Assembly (NCBI RefSeq): GCF_026230195.1
Contig: NZ_CP036501.1
Location: 744,001 to 808,000 of the forward strand
Source of the DNA: Candidatus Paraluminiphilus aquimaris
Lineage (GTDB): Bacteria; Pseudomonadota; Gammaproteobacteria; Pseudomonadales; Halieaceae
Reading direction: 5' to 3'
DNA length: 64,000 nt
Shown: in pieces, positions 18,628-26,526 of the stretch
How positions within the stretch are numbered: the stretch's first letter is position 1
Layout of the letters: each line of letters begins with the position of its first letter
The notes under the pieces: model-generated
What the model was told of the DNA's origin: nothing
Databases searched by the model: none
Seen by the model: the letters and a program-made list of their open reading frames with translations, nothing else
Program-made: the position numbers and the translations under genes

Positions 18628-19572
18628 ATGTCAGATTGGCAGTCCAACGCGCGTGTTGACGACCTGCATGCGCGTGCGCAGCTGCTAGCATCTATCAGGG
18701 CCTTTTTCTCTGAGCGTGATGTGCTGGAGGTCGACACCCCGCTCCTTTCTCGCTATGGCGTTACCGACCCCAATATCGAATTATTCACTGTCTCCTCTGA
18801 CAGCCCGCGCTATCTCCAGAGCTCTCCTGAATATGCTATGAAGCGCCTTTTGGCCTTAGGTCTGGGTGATATTTATCAGCTGGGTAAAGCTTTCCGGTGG
18901 GGCGAGAGCGGTGCGCGGCATAATCCTGAATTTACGTTGCTGGAATGGTACCGGAAAGACTTTAGCCACTTCGACCTTATTCGCGAGGTGGCGCAGTTGA
19001 TCAAGACGGTTTTGCCGGTCAGCGCCTGGCAGGTTTGGTCCTATGCGGCGTTATTCTCAGAGATTTTAGATGTCGACGTGTTTGACGTGTCGACAGAGGC
19101 GCTTCGCAAGAAGGTCGAATCCGAGGGTATTTCTATCGATGCCTCGCTTTCTCGTCTCGATTGTCTTGATTTACTGATGACGCATCGAATTGAGCCCGCC
19201 ATCACTGGGTGGGGCCTCGTCTTTGTCACTGACTTTCTTCCTGAACAATCAGCGTTAGCTCGAATCACCACCCGTGGCGCGAGAACAGTTGCCGCCCGAT
19301 TCGAGGCCTATTACGGCGGTATTGAGTTAGCCAACGGCTATTGGGAAGAGACGCAGGCGGAGGTTCTCGCAGCGCGATTTGCAGACGATAACGCGAAGCG
19401 GCAGTTGCGCGGGCAACAGCCGATGACTCCAGACGTTAGGTTGCTTGAGGCTCTAAAGGCAGGAATCCCCAATTGCGCAGGCGTCGCTTTAGGTGTGGAT
19501 CGACTGCTTATGTTGAGTCTGGGGAGAGCCTCTATCGCTGAGGTTTTACCCTTTGCATGGGACCGCGCCTAG
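18628..19572 (+). CDS. epmA: EF-P lysine ligase EpmA (GenX/PoxA/YjeA)
   Basis: Class II lysyl-tRNA synthetase paralogue, 314 residues, lacking the anticodon-binding domain. It ligates beta-lysine onto EF-P. Motif 2 is visible around YLQSSPEYAMKRLL and FRWGESGARHNPEFTLLEW, motif 3 in GVALGVDRLLML. It lies in one operon with efp. The partner aminomutase EpmB is not in the window. The TAG stop overlaps the stop of the convergent thioesterase gene. Confidence 0.95.
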   Translation: MSDWQSNARVDDLHARAQLLASIRAFFSERDVLEVDTPLLSRYGVTDPNIELFTVSSDSPRYLQSSPEYAMKRLLALGLGDIYQLGKAFRWGESGARHNPEFTLLEWYRKDFSHFDLIREVAQLIKTVLPVSAWQVWSYAALFSEILDVDVFDVSTEALRKKVESEGISIDASLSRLDCLDLLMTHRIEPAITGWGLVFVTDFLPEQSALARITTRGARTVAARFEAYYGGIELANGYWEETQAEVLAARFADDNAKRQLRGQQPMTPDVRLLEALKAGIPNCAGVALGVDRLLMLSLGRASIAEVLPFAWDRA

Positions 19573-20000
19573 CCAATCAATGCGGGCGTGTATCCGTCAA
19601 TAAATGCTTTGGGTGGACGCTTTGGTTTGCCCGATGAAATCTCAATGCACACAAATTGAAGCCGAGCACGTAAAACCGTTTCTCCTGTGAGCAATGATTT
19701 AATCTGCATACGGCGCTCCATTAACATGCGCCTCTCCCACGTTGTAATCCATGTCCCAACCTCAAGTTGCTCGCCAAGGCGAGTGGCTTGAAGATATTGA
19801 TATTCTGCATGTGTCAGTGCCATGGCTCGGTCGAGCGCTTTGTAGGCCTTTGCACCTAAGCCAAGCGCAGTGGTGTGTGCCCACGCGGCATCGTTGCACC
19901 AATTGACGTACTGCGTGTTGTTAGTGTGGTCCAGCGCATCAATGTGCTGGGGTAAGACCGTCACGCTGTGTGTGAAGGGCGTCGGGTAATCCCAAGTCAT
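19569..20000 (-). CDS. Hotdog-fold acyl-CoA thioesterase (4HBT/YbgC-like)
   Basis: 143-residue single hotdog domain. The active-site helix region reads HIDALDHTNNTQYVNW, with the Asp and Asn pattern of the 4-hydroxybenzoyl-CoA thioesterase class, followed by the YQYLQATRLGEQLEVGTWI strand pair. Its ATG overlaps the nhaC stop (ATGA), so it is likely translated with nhaC as the last gene of the FAD-DUF1365-cfa-nhaC run. The acyl substrate cannot be told from sequence; context suggests a role in acyl turnover. Confidence 0.87.
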   Translation of the reverse strand: MTWDYPTPFTHSVTVLPQHIDALDHTNNTQYVNWCNDAAWAHTTALGLGAKAYKALDRAMALTHAEYQYLQATRLGEQLEVGTWITTWERRMLMERRMQIKSLLTGETVLRARLQFVCIEISSGKPKRPPKAFIDGYTPALIG

Positions 20001-21415
20001 GCGGGCTCAACTGCTGCGGGTTTTTGTTTCACCAACAAATAGCCAAAGGCGATGGCGATGAGAGGGCAGACGATGTTGAAGATCGCATAGGGTGCGTAGT
20101 CAAATGTTGCAACGCCCAGCGTTGCCGCCATGTAAGCACCACAGGTGTTCCAAGGTATGAGAGCTGACGTCATAGTCGCGGAATCTTCTAACGTCCGAGA
20201 CAGATTTTCTCGACTTAGATTGAAGTCGTCGTAGGTATTGGCGAAAAGCCGCCCGGGTAATGCAATGGCGAGAAATTGGTCGGCTGCGAGGATGTTGGTT
20301 ACAAACCCACCGGTAACGGTAGCCAAAACTAAGTCCCCCGTGGACTTCACTGCCTTGAGCACCGCATCGAGAATTTGCTTCAAAATGCCTGTTCGCTCTA
20401 GCACACCCCCAAAAGCCAGCGCACTGACAATCAGCCAAACCGTGTTGAGCATGCTGGCTATTCCGCCCTTGCTAATCAGGCTATTGAGTGACTCATTATC
20501 GGTCGTTCCCTGAAAGCCTTCAAAGAGTGTGCGCCACAGCCCCTCAAGGAGAGGTCTTGTTGTGTCTGGGTTCGCTGCCAAGGCGAACTTTTCCAGCACT
20601 GGAACTTGTAGCGTCAGCGCCGTAATGATGCCGGCAACGGTTGCGAGCATGATGGCAGGGTACGCGGGAACCTTTCTCCATATGAGAAGCAGCATGACGA
20701 CAAGCGGTGTCAGGACGCCAAAACTGACATTGAATTCGCCTCGAATTGCTGAGCGTAGCTCGGCAATTTGCTCTGGAGCCGCGGCCGAACCCGAGTCCAT
20801 AAAGGAATAAAAGAGCAAGGCGACGCAAAAAGCGGGGACGGTTGTCCACAGCATGTGTCGGATATGAGCAAAGAGGTCAACATTGGTGCAGGCGGCGGCC
20901 AGATTTGTGGTATCCGACAGCGGGGAGAGCTTATCGCCAAAGTAGGCACCACTGATGATCGCGCCTGCGGCCATGGCAGGTGGTAGACCGTAGCTATCGG
21001 CAATGCCGATGAGGCCAATACCCAACGTGCCTGCAACGGTCCAAGAGCTGCCAATACTGATTGATGCGAGCGCACAGATGATGGCCGCTGCGGCGAAGAA
21101 AATATCGGGATCGAGAATCGAAACACCGTAGTAGATCATCGCGGGAACCGTACCTGCGATCATCCAGCTACCAATCAAGCCGCCCACAGCGAGAAGAATG
21201 AGTATGGGGGCTAGCCCAACCTTTATACCGTCGACCATGCTGTCTTGCACGTCCGCCCAGCTCATGCCGCGATACATTCCTACCAAGCCCGCGCATGCCG
21301 TGGCGATCAGCAGCGCTACCTGATTCGGCCCATAGGAAGCGTCAGCTCCAAACAGTTGAACCGCTGAGAACAGGAGAAGGACAAGTAGGGCAATCGGGGC
21401 AAACGATAGAAGCAT
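19997..21415 (-). CDS. nhaC: Na+/H+ antiporter, NhaC family
   Basis: Polytopic membrane protein of 472 residues with roughly 11-12 hydrophobic helices. The NhaC/IT-superfamily signature GAYFGDKLSPLSDTTNLAA is clear near residue 160, and a second conserved stretch PWNTCGAYMAATLGV lies near the C-terminus. NhaC carriers exchange Na+ (or, in some members, organic substrates such as malate or lactate) for H+. It begins 3 bases after the cfa-like stop and overlaps the thioesterase start, so it appears to be part of the lipid-remodelling operon. A non-Na+ substrate is possible. Confidence 0.85.
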   Translation of the reverse strand: MLLSFAPIALLVLLLFSAVQLFGADASYGPNQVALLIATACAGLVGMYRGMSWADVQDSMVDGIKVGLAPILILLAVGGLIGSWMIAGTVPAMIYYGVSILDPDIFFAAAAIICALASISIGSSWTVAGTLGIGLIGIADSYGLPPAMAAGAIISGAYFGDKLSPLSDTTNLAAACTNVDLFAHIRHMLWTTVPAFCVALLFYSFMDSGSAAAPEQIAELRSAIRGEFNVSFGVLTPLVVMLLLIWRKVPAYPAIMLATVAGIITALTLQVPVLEKFALAANPDTTRPLLEGLWRTLFEGFQGTTDNESLNSLISKGGIASMLNTVWLIVSALAFGGVLERTGILKQILDAVLKAVKSTGDLVLATVTGGFVTNILAADQFLAIALPGRLFANTYDDFNLSRENLSRTLEDSATMTSALIPWNTCGAYMAATLGVATFDYAPYAIFNIVCPLIAIAFGYLLVKQKPAAVEPA

Positions 21416-21418
21416 AAG

Positions 21419-22681
21419 TTATGTAGGCCGGTAGTACGGCTTCGCCATGGTTATCTGATAAGTACCAATAATACGTTCACGGAAGCCACCTTCACAGTAG
21501 CTGAGGTAAAACCGCCACATTCGGATGAATTTTTCATCAAACCCCATCGACTTCACGGCGTCGAGCTCCGCTAAAAAGCCCTCCTGCCAGTGCTCAAGTG
21601 TTTTGGCGTAATCGAGTGCGATATCGCGAAGACCGATCATCTGCATGTCTGTTTTTCGCGTCAATGCACTGCTAATAACGTCCAGTGAAGGCAGGCAACC
21701 ACCTGGGAATATGTACCGCTTGATAAAGTCCACTGATCGACGATACTCGTCGTAGCGTTGTTTGTTTATGGTGATCGCTTGAATCACTGCCTTACCGTTT
21801 GGCTTGAGCAACTTGCTGACACAGCTAAAGTACGTGTCAAAGTATTCATGACCAACCGCCTCAATCATTTCAATGGACACGAGCTTATCGAAGCTGCCTT
21901 TTAGATCGCGATAGTCTTCGAATAAAAGCGTAATCTTATCCGCTAGCCCCCGAGCGTTGACTTCCTTCTGAGCGTGCTCAAGTTGCTCTCGCGATATCGT
22001 TGTTGTTGTGACTTTGCACCCATAATTTTCCGCTGCGAAAATGGCCATTCCTCCCCAGCCCGTGCCAATCTCGATGAGGTGGTCTGTTGGTTTGAGCTCA
22101 AGATCTTCGCAGATCAATCGAAGCTTGTGCTGCGAGGCCTCGCTCAGATTGTTGCAGCCCTCAGGGAAGACGGCTGATGAGTACATGAGGGTGGGGTCGA
22201 GGAAAAGAGAGAAAAAATCATTCCCAAGATCATAGTGGGCTGCAATATTCTCTCGAGACCCCGTCAGCGAGTTCCGCCGCGCACTGTGTGCGAGTTTGAG
22301 TGTCGCCTTTACAAGCCAGTTTTGCTGATCCTTCATGGCTTCGAGAAGCGGCATGTTCGCACTAAAAACACGTGTGACATCCGTGAGTTGCTCGGTACTC
22401 CAATCACCATCGATGTAAGCCTCTCCGGCGCCAATCGTGCCGCCCATAATAATTCGGGAGTAGGCTCGGGGGTGATGAATGGTCACCGTAACGCTGGGTG
22501 CGACGGAAAGGTCGTTCCCGCCGAAACGAAATACTTGCTCGCCGTCACGCAGAATGAGTTCGCCGTGCTTGAGGTTGCTAAACAGACGAAACGCCATTCT
22601 CTGAGCCAGCTCGGTGCTCTTCCAGCTTTTTATTAAGGGCAGTTTAGCAATCTGTTTGATATCAACATTTTGAGTAGACAT
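21419..22681 (-). CDS. Cfa-like SAM-dependent fatty-acyl methyltransferase (cyclopropane synthase family)
   Basis: 420 residues, family of cyclopropane-fatty-acyl-phospholipid synthase. Features: YDLGNDFFSLFLD, the SAM loop IEIGTGWGG (about 204-212) and FPGGCLPS. Against E. coli Cfa, the bicarbonate-site Cys139 aligns with Ser169 (MYSSA) and His266 with Gln301 (AVIQA), while the Glu (near 274) and Tyr (DYAKTLEHW) are kept. This could shift the product from cyclopropane to a methylated acid. It lies 9 bases after DUF1365, with the flavin oxidase further upstream, divergent from the ECF sigma gene, as in RpoE/ChrR-linked clusters. The family is secure; the product is not. Confidence 0.85.
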   Translation of the reverse strand: MSTQNVDIKQIAKLPLIKSWKSTELAQRMAFRLFSNLKHGELILRDGEQVFRFGGNDLSVAPSVTVTIHHPRAYSRIIMGGTIGAGEAYIDGDWSTEQLTDVTRVFSANMPLLEAMKDQQNWLVKATLKLAHSARRNSLTGSRENIAAHYDLGNDFFSLFLDPTLMYSSAVFPEGCNNLSEASQHKLRLICEDLELKPTDHLIEIGTGWGGMAIFAAENYGCKVTTTTISREQLEHAQKEVNARGLADKITLLFEDYRDLKGSFDKLVSIEMIEAVGHEYFDTYFSCVSKLLKPNGKAVIQAITINKQRYDEYRRSVDFIKRYIFPGGCLPSLDVISSALTRKTDMQMIGLRDIALDYAKTLEHWQEGFLAELDAVKSMGFDEKFIRMWRFYLSYCEGGFRERIIGTYQITMAKPYYRPT

Positions 22682-22690
22682 TGGGCTCTC

Positions 22691-23443
22691 CTAATGTGCT
22701 GAGTTATTTTTAGGGTGTGAGTAGAGCGGGACTCGTCGAAGAAGTAAGACCAGGGCTTGCCAGTAAATACCGAGGGTTACCTTTACAGTTTCAAGGGGGA
22801 ATTTGGCAAGCAGTGTAAGGCCTGCTCTGGCGGAAATCGGGACGCGGCGGAGTTGCAATACAGCATGGAATACTCGCTTGTCTTGCTCGATGTTAGTCAG
22901 CTTGATCGCCAGGGACTCCGAGGGTGTTGTTGAAAACCATCGATAGCGTTGATCCATTCCATGAAACGGCGATACGTGAAGCTCTTTGGCAAATTCGGTT
23001 TGGAACGGCTGGGCTGAGTCTGTAACGGGGAGTACGTAGCTATGACGTTCGCCCCAGGGGGTGTTGGTCACCTCTGCGACGATATAATTGAGCTTCTCAG
23101 TGCTCGCCTCGAAACAAAAATAACAGGCGATGGGGTTATTTTGCAGGCCAAAGTAACGCCAATTAGCGAGGAGGAAAACGCGACCCGAAAACGCATAACC
23201 CGTTGCCTCCAAAATACGTGCCTTGACGGCATCTGATATGGGCATGTCTTGAGGCCCAATAAAATCGCTTCGAACGAATCTTGCCGGTGCCAGCGGCTTG
23301 CGGCTCCATAGGGGGATGTTGTCGGTAAGGGTCTCCACAGCATCGACATCGACGAAGGGCATAAAGACCTGGTAACTGAAGCGATGCGGTTTAGGAGTTA
23401 GTCGAGCGTGGCTCAATTGTCCCACATAAAAGGCAGTATTCAT
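22691..23443 (-). CDS. DUF1365 family protein
   Basis: 250 residues of the DUF1365 family, recognised by YVGQLSHARLTPKPHRFSY, VFMPFVDVD, WRYFGLQNNPIACYFCF, VAEVTNTPWGERHSYVL and KELHVSPFHGMD. Function is unestablished; the family nearly always accompanies a flavin amine oxidase-like protein and a Cfa-like methyltransferase, in the same order as here, suggesting a shared lipid-modifying pathway. Its start overlaps the stop of the upstream flavoprotein gene (ATGA), so expression is probably coupled. Confidence 0.92.
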   Translation of the reverse strand: MNTAFYVGQLSHARLTPKPHRFSYQVFMPFVDVDAVETLTDNIPLWSRKPLAPARFVRSDFIGPQDMPISDAVKARILEATGYAFSGRVFLLANWRYFGLQNNPIACYFCFEASTEKLNYIVAEVTNTPWGERHSYVLPVTDSAQPFQTEFAKELHVSPFHGMDQRYRWFSTTPSESLAIKLTNIEQDKRVFHAVLQLRRVPISARAGLTLLAKFPLETVKVTLGIYWQALVLLLRRVPLYSHPKNNSAH

Positions 23444-24720
23444 GCTGGCATACCTTTTACTGCTAGACCCCTTTTGGCCAGTATCGCATCGGCAACGCGG
23501 TTACCACTAAATAGCCCGTCTTCGTGGAACCCATTTCGCCAGTACGCACCGCAAAACCAGGTATTGCGAGGTCCATTTATTTCTTCCCAGCGCTGTTGTG
23601 CGGCAATACCTGCAATGGTGAATTGCGGGTGCGCGTATCGGTACTCGCCAAGGATCTTTTTGGGGTCAATGGACGCTGTATCGTTGAGCGTTACACAGAA
23701 GGTTTCAGGGCAATCGAAGCCCTGCAGGATATTCATATTGTAAGTGAGCGTTGCCTGATCATTGCGGCTTTTCAGCCTGTAATTCCAGCTAGACCATGCG
23801 CGCTGCCTTTTGGGTAGCAGACGCGTGTCGGTGTGCAATACCACGTCGTTTTCGGAGTAAGGAAGCTCAGAAAGAATCGCGTGTTCGTTAGGGTCTGCAT
23901 CGCATAGGAGGCTTAGTGCTTGATCACCGTGAGCTGCGATGACGATATCGTCGAAAAATAGTACTTCACCGTCGTGGGTGCGAAGTTGAGGCTTTGAGTC
24001 AGCTGCTCGCTGTATCGCGGCCACGGCGCAAGACGTCCTAATGGATTCCAAAAATGGCGCACATAGCGGCTTCAGGTAGCTCTGGCTCCCTCCCTTTAAA
24101 ACACGCCACTGAGGCCTATTTTTCACTTGGAGTAAGCCATGATTCTTAAAGAATCGAACGAAAAACTCTGCGGGGAAATTGAGGCTCTCTTCAAAATTTG
24201 CAGACCAAATTGCAGACGCCATGCTGATCAAATAGTTTCTGCGGAAAAACTCGCTGAACTGATGCCGTTCTAGATACTCCTGAAGTGTCTCACCACTTTG
24301 TAGTCGACCAGACTCAAGATCTGCGATGGCGACTTCATTGAAACGAAGAATGTCACGAACCATTCCGATGAAGGTGGGCGACAGTAAATTCCTGCGTTGG
24401 GCGAAAAGCGTATTCAGGTTATTGCCCGCGTATTCGAGGCCGCTTGTGTCATCGGAGACTGAAAACCCCATGGTGGTCGGCTGGTTTACAACGCCAAGCT
24501 CGTCCATGAGTGCGATGAATTGGGGGTAAGTCCAGTCGTTGTAGACGATAAAGCCTGTATCGACGTCGTAGTCTCCGCTGGCGACGCTCACGCGTTTAGT
24601 GGCCGTGTGTCCGCCGATAATATCGGCGGATTCGAAAATCGTGACAGGCTCTCCGGCTTTAGCCAGTCTGTGAGCGCAGCCGAGACCGGAGATCCCTGAA
24701 CCAATGATGGCGGTTGTCAT
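23440..24720 (-). CDS. FAD-dependent amine oxidase-like flavoprotein
   Basis: 426 residues. The N-terminal Rossmann motif IIGSGISGLGCAHRL and the following ESADIIGGHT mark an FAD-binding amine oxidase/phytoene desaturase-type fold; a second FAD contact lies at the C-terminus (FCGAYWRNGFHEDGLFSGNRVADA). The ATG chosen has an AAGGA ribosome site; 25 extra upstream codons in frame are AT-rich and lack family similarity. It is the first gene of the run to DUF1365 and the Cfa-like gene. In relatives such clusters belong to the singlet-oxygen ECF regulon; the chemistry (desaturation or oxidation of acyl chains) is inferred. Confidence 0.88.
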   Translation of the reverse strand: MTTAIIGSGISGLGCAHRLAKAGEPVTIFESADIIGGHTATKRVSVASGDYDVDTGFIVYNDWTYPQFIALMDELGVVNQPTTMGFSVSDDTSGLEYAGNNLNTLFAQRRNLLSPTFIGMVRDILRFNEVAIADLESGRLQSGETLQEYLERHQFSEFFRRNYLISMASAIWSANFEESLNFPAEFFVRFFKNHGLLQVKNRPQWRVLKGGSQSYLKPLCAPFLESIRTSCAVAAIQRAADSKPQLRTHDGEVLFFDDIVIAAHGDQALSLLCDADPNEHAILSELPYSENDVVLHTDTRLLPKRQRAWSSWNYRLKSRNDQATLTYNMNILQGFDCPETFCVTLNDTASIDPKKILGEYRYAHPQFTIAGIAAQQRWEEINGPRNTWFCGAYWRNGFHEDGLFSGNRVADAILAKRGLAVKGMPA

Positions 24721-24789
24721 TTCATTCCTTCTTCCACATTTGGACGATCTGAATTCTCGAATCAATAATTCCTTTATGTCATATTTAAT

Positions 24790-24828
24790 ATACACATGTT
24801 AGTGTCAACTAAATTAGATTATGTGTAT
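24790..24828. promoter_or_regulatory. Inverted repeat and minus-strand -35 box in the divergent ECF control region
   Basis: The 142-base gap 24721-24862 between the flavoprotein and ECF sigma genes is AT-rich. It has ATACACAT (24790-24797) and its exact inverse ATGTGTAT (24821-24828), 23 bases apart, with a minus-strand TTGACA (24808-24803) between them and a smaller ACAC-N6-GTGT dyad at the left arm. It looks like an operator for a dimeric regulator; identity unknown (LitR/CarH-type MerR proteins are candidates from related clusters). Confidence 0.4.
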
Positions 24829-24862
24829 TCTTTCCGAAGATGCGCTCAAAGGGGAGTGATGG

Positions 24863-25492
24863 ATGGTAGACAAGCAGGGAGAAGGCGCCCGGGGACAACC
24901 CGCGACCTCTGCTTGGTCCGTTCCCGAAGGGCGCCGGACCGACGAGTGGAGTCTATGCGTTGTTCGAATTGCGGAGCATCGTGATCGCGCCGCATTCGCA
25001 AAATTCTTCGCGCACTTTGCGCCGCTGATAAAAGCGTTTGCTCTATCGGGCTCGTCGCTCTCAGCCGCTCATGCCGATGAGCTGGTGCAGGAAGTGATGT
25101 TAAAAGTTTGGCAGAAGGCTGCCGGATTCAATCCTGAGAAAGCGGCCGCAAGTACCTGGGTGTATACGATTGCGCGCAATTGCCGGACGGATATGTTTAG
25201 GCGCCTACAAAAATTTGATACACAGTTGGAAGCTGAAGATGTGGGCTTCGAGCTCGAGAGCGATGAGCCGACGATGGCATTGCATGCGTCGAGGGGTGCC
25301 ATTCGCGTTCGAGCGTTAATGAGTGACCTGCCTCAGGACCAAGCGCAGATCCTTGCCAAGGTCTATATGGAGGGGAAGTCTCACTCTGAGACCGCAGCTG
25401 AATTAGGTTTGCCACTGGGAACTGTGAAGTCGCGGGTTCGATTGGCGATTCAAAAACTACAAGTATTTATGGAGGCCGGATCAGAGGAGTGA
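24863..25492 (+). CDS. ECF sigma factor, RpoE/ChrR-linked (ECF11-type)
   Basis: 209-residue extracytoplasmic-function sigma factor with a 40-residue variable N-terminal tail, region 2 (ELVQEVMLKVWQKAAGF; TWVYTIARNCRTDMFRR) and region 4 (DQAQILAKVYMEGKSHSETAAELGLPLGTVKSRV). A GGGGAG ribosome site precedes the ATG. The ChrR-type anti-sigma gene follows after 156 bases, so the group assignment rests on that partner. In Rhodobacter the RpoE-ChrR pair responds to singlet oxygen. It probably controls the divergent lipid operon. Confidence 0.92.
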   Translation: MVDKQGEGARGQPATSAWSVPEGRRTDEWSLCVVRIAEHRDRAAFAKFFAHFAPLIKAFALSGSSLSAAHADELVQEVMLKVWQKAAGFNPEKAAASTWVYTIARNCRTDMFRRLQKFDTQLEAEDVGFELESDEPTMALHASRGAIRVRALMSDLPQDQAQILAKVYMEGKSHSETAAELGLPLGTVKSRVRLAIQKLQVFMEAGSEE

Positions 25493-25648
25493 TCCGCATG
25501 GTGAAATATCGGTATTAATTTGCATATACTTACAAAAGCTTTGGAAGCGTTGAACCGACGATTACAGTCGATCGTAACCTGAGCGAAGTAAGTAAGCAGT
25601 TGATATGCAAGGCCGATCAGGACCTGTGGGGCAGGGCAGCAAAGGATT
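25493..25648. other. 156-base spacer between the ECF sigma and ChrR genes
   Basis: Sigma and ChrR genes are usually adjacent or overlapping, but here 156 bases intervene. The stop of the sigma gene forms part of TGATCC (25490-25495), resembling the -35 of ECF11-type promoters, with GGTATTAA about 15 bases later. I see no convincing ORF. The spacer may hold a separate chrR promoter, or the remains of a deletion. The ribosome site AAAGGA precedes the chrR ATG at 25649. Confidence 0.3.
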
Positions 25649-26299
25649 ATGATTACATACCATCCAGATACAAATACGTTGACCGAATTTGCGGCGAACT
25701 CGTTGTCACCCGCACAAAGCGTCGTTGTGGCGACCCACCTAGAGGTGTGTGAGTTATGCCAGCAGCGCCTGGCAGAGCTTGAGTGTATGGGCGGCGCGCT
25801 CTTAGAAGACCTACCGCCCGTGGACGTGGATACCGCGGTATTTGACAAGGTTCTCGCCAAACTCGACGAAGTCGAGGAAGCGCCCGCTGCAAACGATGCG
25901 AATGCTTCGGACCTAGCGTGGACAGTTAAGCAAGTGCGACAGGGAAATCTTGAGGGGTTGAACTGGAGAAAAGTTACCAAGACCTTGCGCATTGCGGACT
26001 TAGGGCGCATTGACGGTGCGGCGGAATTTTCGCTCTATCATATTGCCGAGGGAGGTAGCATTCCTCAGCATAATCATTCCGGGACTGAAGTGACCCTTGT
26101 TCTGCAGGGTGGCTTTAGTGATGAAAGCGGTACGTATCATGCGGGAGATTTTGTGACTCGCGAGTCGGGTGAGGAGCACTCTCCTACAGCAATCGCCGGC
26201 GGCGACTGCATATGTCTCGCTGTATTAGAATCACCTTTGAGATTTACACGCTGGCATCATCGCCTTCTCAGCCCTCTATTGCAGTTGCGGGCGGGCTAA
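25649..26299 (+). CDS. chrR: ChrR-type zinc anti-sigma factor
   Basis: 216 residues with both ChrR modules. The N-terminal ZAD has His5, His30, Cys34 and Cys37, the same spacing as the zinc ligands His6, His31, Cys35, Cys38 of Rhodobacter ChrR. The C-terminal cupin has HNHSGTE and a later EEHSP, giving His141, His143, Glu147 and His177, positions identical in number to the second metal site. It sequesters the sigma factor and releases it on singlet oxygen (cupin-dependent in Rhodobacter). All ligands being intact argues for a working switch. Start ATG with AAAGGA upstream. Confidence 0.95.
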   Translation: MITYHPDTNTLTEFAANSLSPAQSVVVATHLEVCELCQQRLAELECMGGALLEDLPPVDVDTAVFDKVLAKLDEVEEAPAANDANASDLAWTVKQVRQGNLEGLNWRKVTKTLRIADLGRIDGAAEFSLYHIAEGGSIPQHNHSGTEVTLVLQGGFSDESGTYHAGDFVTRESGEEHSPTAIAGGDCICLAVLESPLRFTRWHHRLLSPLLQLRAG

Positions 26300-26526
26300 C
26301 CCACTGGTCGTCCTAGCTCGTACCTAGCGAACTTGTGCGCGTTACGCGCGGTTCAGGGTTATTTACCTCTTACGCCGCTCGCTAAGCGCCCGCGGTTTCG
26401 TACCTGCTGATTTACTTGCTTTATACGCGCTATTGTGGATTTTTGTCGCGATAGAGCGGACTCAATGAGATCCTCTCAGCGAGCATTTACGTATCACCCA
26501 CCAAACTTTAAAAGCGAGCATTATTC

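Noticed and set aside
25450-26010. 186-residue open frame antisense to the sigma/chrR junction
   Set aside because: It overlaps chrR, whose ligand residues are exactly conserved; the antisense product is Ser/Thr/Cys-rich shadow sequence.
26300-26526. GC-rich small palindromes (GCGCGTTACGCGCGG) before pntAA
   Set aside because: Short, without a T run or other promoter context; not distinguishable from chance.
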